Below are positions 6,197 to 9,790 of a stretch of 9,790 bases of DNA, piece by piece. The stretch comes from UBA1413 sp964461455. GTDB taxonomy: Bacteria > Bacteroidota > Bacteroidia > Bacteroidales > Prolixibacteraceae. The stretch's first letter is position 1. Every line of letters starts with the position of its first letter. The notes under the pieces are model-generated. The model was not told the DNA's origin and searched no databases. It saw only the letters and a program-made list of their open reading frames with translations. A program made the translations under genes and the position numbers. Where the stretch lies: contig CAYWUJ010000064.1 of NCBI GenBank assembly GCA_964461455.1, positions 1-9,790 of the forward strand, written 5' to 3'.

Positions 6197-6261
6197 TCTT
6201 AATTGATCTGTTTTCTGTTCTCTTTTTGTTTTCTTACAACCTAATAGACTGTTTGATGATG

Positions 6262-6270
6262 CAAATGTTA
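6262..6270 (-). promoter_or_regulatory. Weak candidate promoter and purine-rich leader of the WM-repeat gene
   Basis: On the minus strand TAACATTTG resembles TAnnTTTG with one extra base. It lies 65 bp upstream of the outer ATG. The following leader (6177-6236) is almost all purine plus C on the minus strand, and AGAAAACA or AGAACA occurs several times in it, including just before both possible ATGs. The rest of the 171-bp gap to the dehydratase gene holds no ORF worth calling. Confidence 0.25.
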
Positions 6271-6321
6271 CACGGAAAGGAGGAATAAAACAGAGGAATC
6301 CAGCGAACAGTGGGGTTTTAC

Positions 6322-6349
6322 CGGTGAATGGAGAAATTAGACGGTGAAT
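6322..6349. repeat. Short direct repeat CGGTGAAT
   Basis: CGGTGAAT occurs at 6322-6329 and again at 6342-6349, exactly 20 bp apart, in the gap just past the stop of the dehydratase gene. Two-turn spacing would put both copies on the same DNA face, which suits a protein-binding site. With only two copies it may be chance. Confidence 0.25.
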
Positions 6350-6367
6350 AAACTACCAACAACTCTT

Positions 6368-7063
6368 TTATTTTCCGGAATTCAACTTGGCGAACTCCGA
6401 ATTGGCGGGTTTATATTCGGGGACGATCTTCATCATGTGCGTGACCAGCGAAAACGGGGTTTCTGTTTGCAGATGGTTGAGCAGTTCGTTGATCCTGGAA
6501 ATGGTGGTTTCGGGGTCGATGTGGTTGGAACGGGCGACCATGATTTTTCCGTGGTCTATCGGGGAGGAGGTCTCCTGGTTGGCCAGGAGTTCTTCGTAGA
6601 GTTTTTCCCCCGGACGGAGGCCTGTCTCCACGATTTCGATATCCTTATGGGGCAGGAAGCCCGAAAGACGGATCATCTTTTCGGCCATGTCGTAGATTTT
6701 CACGGGTTTTCCCATATCGAAGATAAAGATTTCACCGCCTTGTCCGATGGAACCGGCTTCCAGCACCAGGCGGCAGGCTTCGGGGATGGTCATGAAGTAG
6801 CGGATGATCTCGCGGTGGGTAACGGTGAGCGGTCCGCCCGCTTTAATCTGGCTCCGGAAGAGGGGGATGACCGATCCGCTGCTTCCCAGCACATTGCCGA
6901 AGCGGGTGGTGACAAAGCGGGTCTTCACGCCGGGGGTGCGGGAAAGCGAGTGGATGTACATCTCGCAGATCCTTTTGGTAGCTCCCATGACGTTGGTGGG
7001 ATTCACCGCCTTATCGGTTGAAATCATCACAAACTTCTGCACGCCGCACTCCACTGCCAGGTC
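6368..7063 (-). pseudogene. Nucleotide-sugar 4,6-dehydratase (WbpM/PglF/CapD type), C-terminal part after a frameshift
   Basis: These 231 codons complete the enzyme whose N-terminal part is encoded at 7027-8271 in another frame. Numbered on the rebuilt 634-residue protein, this part starts at Asp404 (DLAVECGVQKFVMISTDKA) and holds the active site: Ser418, Met429 and Lys433 in STDKAVNPTNVMGATKR. Met in place of the usual Tyr gives the SMK triad described for the large WbpM-type dehydratases. The rest is the substrate-binding half, with TRFGNVLGSSGSVIPLF and GGPLTVTHREIIRYFMTIPE, both typical of the family. It ends normally at TAA with LNSGK. Alone it lacks the NAD-binding glycine motif and any clear ribosome-binding site, so it should not work as a separate enzyme. 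The sequence is otherwise well conserved, which suggests a recent mutation or a sequencing error. Confidence 0.85.
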
Positions 7064-8271
7064 GCCATCACGCGGGTCCCCATCACATTGTTACGTATGG
7101 CCTCATAGGGCTGCAGTTCCATCAGGGGAACGTGCTTGTAGGCTGAAGCGTGGTAGATGATATCGGGGCATTCCCGCGACAGAAGCCGGCGCATGGCGAA
7201 GAGGTCGGTCACATCCCCCACGTTGATCCGGATGTCGAGGTCTCTGTTGGCCATACGGATCTCGTTCCGCAGGTCATAGAGCCCCGATTCGGCCTTGTCG
7301 ACCAGGGTCAGGCTTTCCGGGTAAAAGACGGAAAGCTGCCGCACCAGTTCAGAACCTATCGATCCGGCGGCTCCTGTGACCATCACCCTTTTCCCATGAA
7401 TCCCCCTGATCGCCTCCTGGCTGTCGATCTCAATCGGATCCCTTCCCAGCAGGTCCTCGATCATGATATCGCGCACCTGGCTGGTATAGAACTTACCGTT
7501 GAGCCACTCGCGGGTTCCGGGCACTTCCTTGACGCAAATATTTTTGGAGATGCACCAGTCGACCAGTTCGCTCTTGCGTTCTTTGGTGATTCCCCCGGGG
7601 TGGATACAGATGACGATCTCTTTGACCTGTTTCTCTTCCACAATCCGGTTGCTGACGGGGCCTGGAGGATAAACCATCACGCCCTCCACCTTTTTATGGC
7701 GGAGGCCGGGGTTGTCGTCGATAAAGCCGACCACCCTGTAATTCAGGGCGGGGTCTTTTTCAAAAATGCTCTTGGTGAGGGTGCCCATCTCCCCGGCTCC
7801 GAAAATCATCATGTTCACGCCCGGACGGCCGGTCTTGACCAGCCGGTGGTACATGTAAGAGACCAGCATCCTGAGCCCCACCAGCACCACCACTGAAATG
7901 AAGAACTGGGAGATCACCACCGTTAAGGAAATGACCAGTCCGGGCCACCACCGGCGCGCCACCATGGTAAAGAGCACCATGCCTGCAGCAATGAAGAGCT
8001 GGGTTTTTATGATTTCCAGGGCGTCGAGGGGACTCGAATGACGGAGAATTCCCTGGTAGGGTTTGAAAAGGAATTCGCCCAGGAAAAAGAGGGGTAACAG
8101 CAGAAACAGCTGCAGCGACAACGTGGGCACATCGACCGAGTAGGCCTCCAGGTTGTAACGCAGCAAAGTGGTAAATAGAAATACCACGCTTATAATGGCC
8201 ACATCTGAGAAAAAAATGATCCAGCGGGGAAGGAAAACCCTGCCAGCCAGTTTTTTCAAAAATGTGCGCAT
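7027..8271 (-). pseudogene. Nucleotide-sugar 4,6-dehydratase (WbpM/PglF/CapD type), N-terminal part up to a frameshift
   Basis: This reading frame encodes the first 402 correct residues, then 12 out-of-frame ones (ATWQWSAACRSL) before a stop. The family converts UDP-GlcNAc or a similar sugar to a 4-keto-6-deoxy sugar, an early step to sugars such as QuiNAc or FucNAc derivatives in LPS and capsules. Residues 17-37, 51-70, 92-107 and 112-136 are four membrane helices. A first Rossmann-like domain carries MMIFGAGEMG (154-163). The catalytic NAD-binding domain begins at VMVTGAAGSIGSEL (296-309), with SLTLVDKAESGLYDL and YHASAYKHVPLME following. The active-site residues are in the downstream frame at 6368-7063. 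The ATG at 8271 is directly before the membrane domain. The gene follows the kinase fusion by 159 bp, on the same strand, and may share its transcript. Confidence 0.87.
7061..7068 (-). other. Frameshift point in the dehydratase gene (one base missing)
   Basis: On the minus strand the frame runs ...GTG ATG GC, then continues in the other frame as GAC CTG GCA GTG GAG. Adding one base between 7064 and 7063 (for example GCG GAC) restores the family sequence VMADLAVECGVQKF and a single 634-codon ORF. The bases around it are not a run or a slippery heptamer, so programmed frameshifting is unlikely. Confidence 0.85.
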
Positions 8272-8346
8272 AGTACAGTCCCGTTAAATCATTCTACCTA
8301 ATATACGAAAAAAACGGGACATATGTGCTTTTTAAGGGGTTTATTA

Positions 8347-8383
8347 GGGAAACCACGGTCGTATGAACGCCGGGGGGTCTCCC
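8347..8383 (-). terminator. Hairpin downstream of the kinase fusion gene, possible terminator
   Basis: GGGAAACC (8347-8354) and GGTCTCCC (8376-8383) pair over 8 bp with one wobble. Inside them a second stem (CGG-CGT around TCAT against ACG-A-CCG) can form, giving a long two-part hairpin. It begins 48 bp beyond the kinase fusion stop. No T-run follows on either strand, so it may stabilise or attenuate the transcript rather than end it. A run of seven T on the minus strand (8308-8314) lies 33 bp further on without a strong stem next to it. The rest of the 159-bp gap shows no gene. Confidence 0.4.
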
Positions 8384-8430
8384 TTAAGAGCGGGTTTCAC
8401 GGAGGTTGAGAAAGATGCGGCTTTCCCGGG

Positions 8431-9579
8431 TTAGTCTGCCCCACCCCGGCGGATGGTGATGCGGCTGGCGTTCTCCACCGGTTGAGGGGAGACCAGCACG
8501 AGGTAGCCGCCGCCACCCGCTCCTGAGATTTTCCAACCCAGGGCCTCCTTTTTATACCGGTCGATGGTCTCCTGAATGACCGGGTTGACCATTCCGGGGA
8601 ACATGGCCACCTGGGCTTCGAAAGACTCCCTGAAGGCCTGTCCGAATTTGCGGAGGTCCCTTTGGAGGATGGCCTCCCAGGCTGCGTCGGCGGCCAGTGC
8701 CAGGGCCCGGGCCCCTGCTTCGTGGATGCGGGTGCCTGCCAGCACGTCGAAACCCTCGGCACGCGGTGAGAGGTTGATAAACCAGAGGTGCTCCTCAATA
8801 AAGGAGAGGACCTCCTCATCGGTGACCTGGGTGATTTTTCCGGGCCAGTAGCTTCCGCGGGGATAATCGAGGCGGTTCACCCCGGGATAAACGATTCCGA
8901 TCGAGTCTTGCGACCCGCTGACGTAGCCCGAGCCGGGAGGGTTCTCAACGCAGAAGAGGGTGTGGGCCAGTTTTTCGCGGCTGCCTTCGGGGATGTCGTT
9001 GTGCCAGAGCTCCATGGCCTTGATGCGGGTGCTGCTGGCCATGCCGCTGCGGTCGTTGAAGTCAATTTCAGGTTCTATGGAGATGGTGATGACCGCTCCG
9101 GGCCAGAGTTTCGAGACGTAAGGCTGGTCGAGCCATCCTCCGGCCAGGTCGAGGCGGAAAGGAATGCGGCATTCGTTGCGCAGGGCTGTAGTGGAGCGGG
9201 CAGGCAGTCCGCTCCGGGGAATCCTCTTGCTCACCACCAGGCGGATGCCCAGTTCTTTGCACAACTGCTGCTTGGCCGGGGTGAAGCCGTCTTCGTTGAC
9301 AAAGAAGATATCGGGACGGAGCTCCCGGAGTTCCTTTTCGAAATCGAGATGGCCCGTGCCGCTGTTGATCCAGGCATCCCTGACCACCCTGAGGGCTTTC
9401 ACCATGTAAAGCCGCTCCTGCTCGGTATTGACGGTTTTGCGGGCCTTCAGCGCCGCAATGGTGCGGTCGGAGCCCAGCCCCACATAAAGATCCCCATAGC
9501 TGGCGGCCTCCTCAAAAAAGGCCACATGCCCGCTGTGGAGCATATCATAACATCCGCTTACAAATACTTTTTCAGGCAT
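8431..9579 (-). CDS. Fusion of cytidylyltransferase-like nucleotidyltransferase and GHMP-family sugar kinase
   Basis: The 382 residues hold two catalytic modules. Residues 4-131 form a nucleotidyltransferase of the RfaE2/TagD type: SGCYDMLHSGHVAFFEEA, where HSGH (15-18) is the HxGH motif, then GLGSDRT (34-40), VNTEQER (50-56) and the closing RSTT (128-131). Residues 138-380 form a GHMP kinase: IPFRLDLAGGWLDQP (139-153), SGMASSTR (178-185), PPGSGYVSGSQDS (214-226), PGVNRLDYP, and the glycine loop KISGAGGGGYLVLV (350-363). Together they could phosphorylate a sugar and attach the nucleotide, giving an activated sugar for LPS or capsule, in the cytoplasm. Known parallels are HldE (ribokinase-type kinase then adenylyltransferase) and Fkp (pyrophosphorylase then GHMP kinase). 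The specific sugar, such as a heptose, cannot be read from sequence. The kinase half is short for the family. It is co-directional with the dehydratase gene. Confidence 0.85.
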   Translation of the reverse strand: MPEKVFVSGCYDMLHSGHVAFFEEAASYGDLYVGLGSDRTIAALKARKTVNTEQERLYMVKALRVVRDAWINSGTGHLDFEKELRELRPDIFFVNEDGFTPAKQQLCKELGIRLVVSKRIPRSGLPARSTTALRNECRIPFRLDLAGGWLDQPYVSKLWPGAVITISIEPEIDFNDRSGMASSTRIKAMELWHNDIPEGSREKLAHTLFCVENPPGSGYVSGSQDSIGIVYPGVNRLDYPRGSYWPGKITQVTDEEVLSFIEEHLWFINLSPRAEGFDVLAGTRIHEAGARALALAADAAWEAILQRDLRKFGQAFRESFEAQVAMFPGMVNPVIQETIDRYKKEALGWKISGAGGGGYLVLVSPQPVENASRITIRRGGAD

Positions 9580-9790
9580 AAAGAATAGTTACTCAAATAT
9601 GGTGTATAGCAGTTTCCGCTCTGGCTTGATTAAAAGATTCTCCGGATTTTGACGGGCATCCGTTTCTGAATTAAAATATTCTTTAGTTCAACGGTTGTCC
9701 TGATATTTCCATTTTGTGCAAATTTAATTCAATATCCCGGATCTCATTCTGAGAAAAAGTAATATCATATCAGTGAGCCAAGTACCACTC
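9580..9790. other. Right-edge stretch without a confident gene
   Basis: This AT-rich segment is upstream of the kinase fusion. On the minus strand CATATTTG at 9594-9601 matches the TAnnTTTG box with one mismatch, 14 bp before the ATG at 9579. TAAATTTG at 9719-9726 is an exact match further upstream, though neither has a clear -33 partner. All three minus frames and the plus frames are interrupted within about 30 codons, so no protein is called. Confidence 0.35.

Noticed and set aside
6277..6283. A strong AGGAGG-like sequence on the plus strand
   Set aside because: No start codon with a meaningful reading frame follows; the only nearby ATG gives seven codons before a stop.
8788..9588. A 266-codon open frame on the plus strand opposite the kinase fusion
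   Set aside because: It is the antisense of a clear two-domain enzyme and shows no motifs of its own.
9649..9788. Two short minus-strand frames at the right edge with protein-like stretches such as ITFSQNEIRDIELNLHK
   Set aside because: Each is closed by stops on both sides within about 35 codons, and they lie in different frames. This could be a decayed gene end, but the evidence is too thin.

Overview
The window looks like a piece of a Bacteroidota chromosome, most likely from the Bacteroidales or a relative. The base composition is moderately GC-rich. Start sites mostly lack clear Shine-Dalgarno sequences, and several have boxes matching the TAnnTTTG promoter element typical of this phylum. 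The protein sequences are also of Bacteroidota type. There are no tRNA or rRNA genes, insertion sequences or CRISPR arrays, and no phage genes.

Layout, left to right. (a) Positions 1-1264, minus strand: a glycosyltransferase-2-like membrane protein that appears to lack its catalytic acidic motifs, overlapping by one base the start of a truncated ECF sigma factor. (b) 1265-3546, plus strand: tgt (queuine tRNA-ribosyltransferase, missing the usual zinc cysteines), then 9 bp later an LptG/LptF-type LPS-export permease. The left and central blocks fire from a 60-bp divergent promoter region. (c) 3547-5686, plus strand: a 194-bp intergenic region with an AT-rich palindrome and a promoter box, then an acyl-CoA carboxyltransferase and a small biotin carrier protein. 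No biotin carboxylase or membrane decarboxylase partner lies beside them. (d) 5693-6196, minus strand: a strong terminator hairpin and a small secreted protein with four tryptophan-rich repeats, not recognised. (e) 6368-8271, minus strand: a WbpM/PglF/CapD-type nucleotide-sugar 4,6-dehydratase broken by one missing base. (f) 8431-9579, minus strand: a fusion of a cytidylyltransferase-like domain with a GHMP-type sugar kinase. The last 211 bp show no convincing gene.

How the parts may work together: LptG moves LPS to the outer membrane, and the dehydratase and kinase/nucleotidylyltransferase fusion make activated sugars for LPS or capsule. The window is therefore largely envelope biogenesis plus housekeeping, with a biotin enzyme of propionate/methylmalonyl-CoA type in the middle. 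The items most worth a second look are the secreted WM-repeat protein, the nucleotidylyltransferase-GHMP kinase fusion, the glycosyltransferase-like protein without its DxD motif, and the frameshift in the dehydratase. I see no clear sign of a wholly new multi-gene system.
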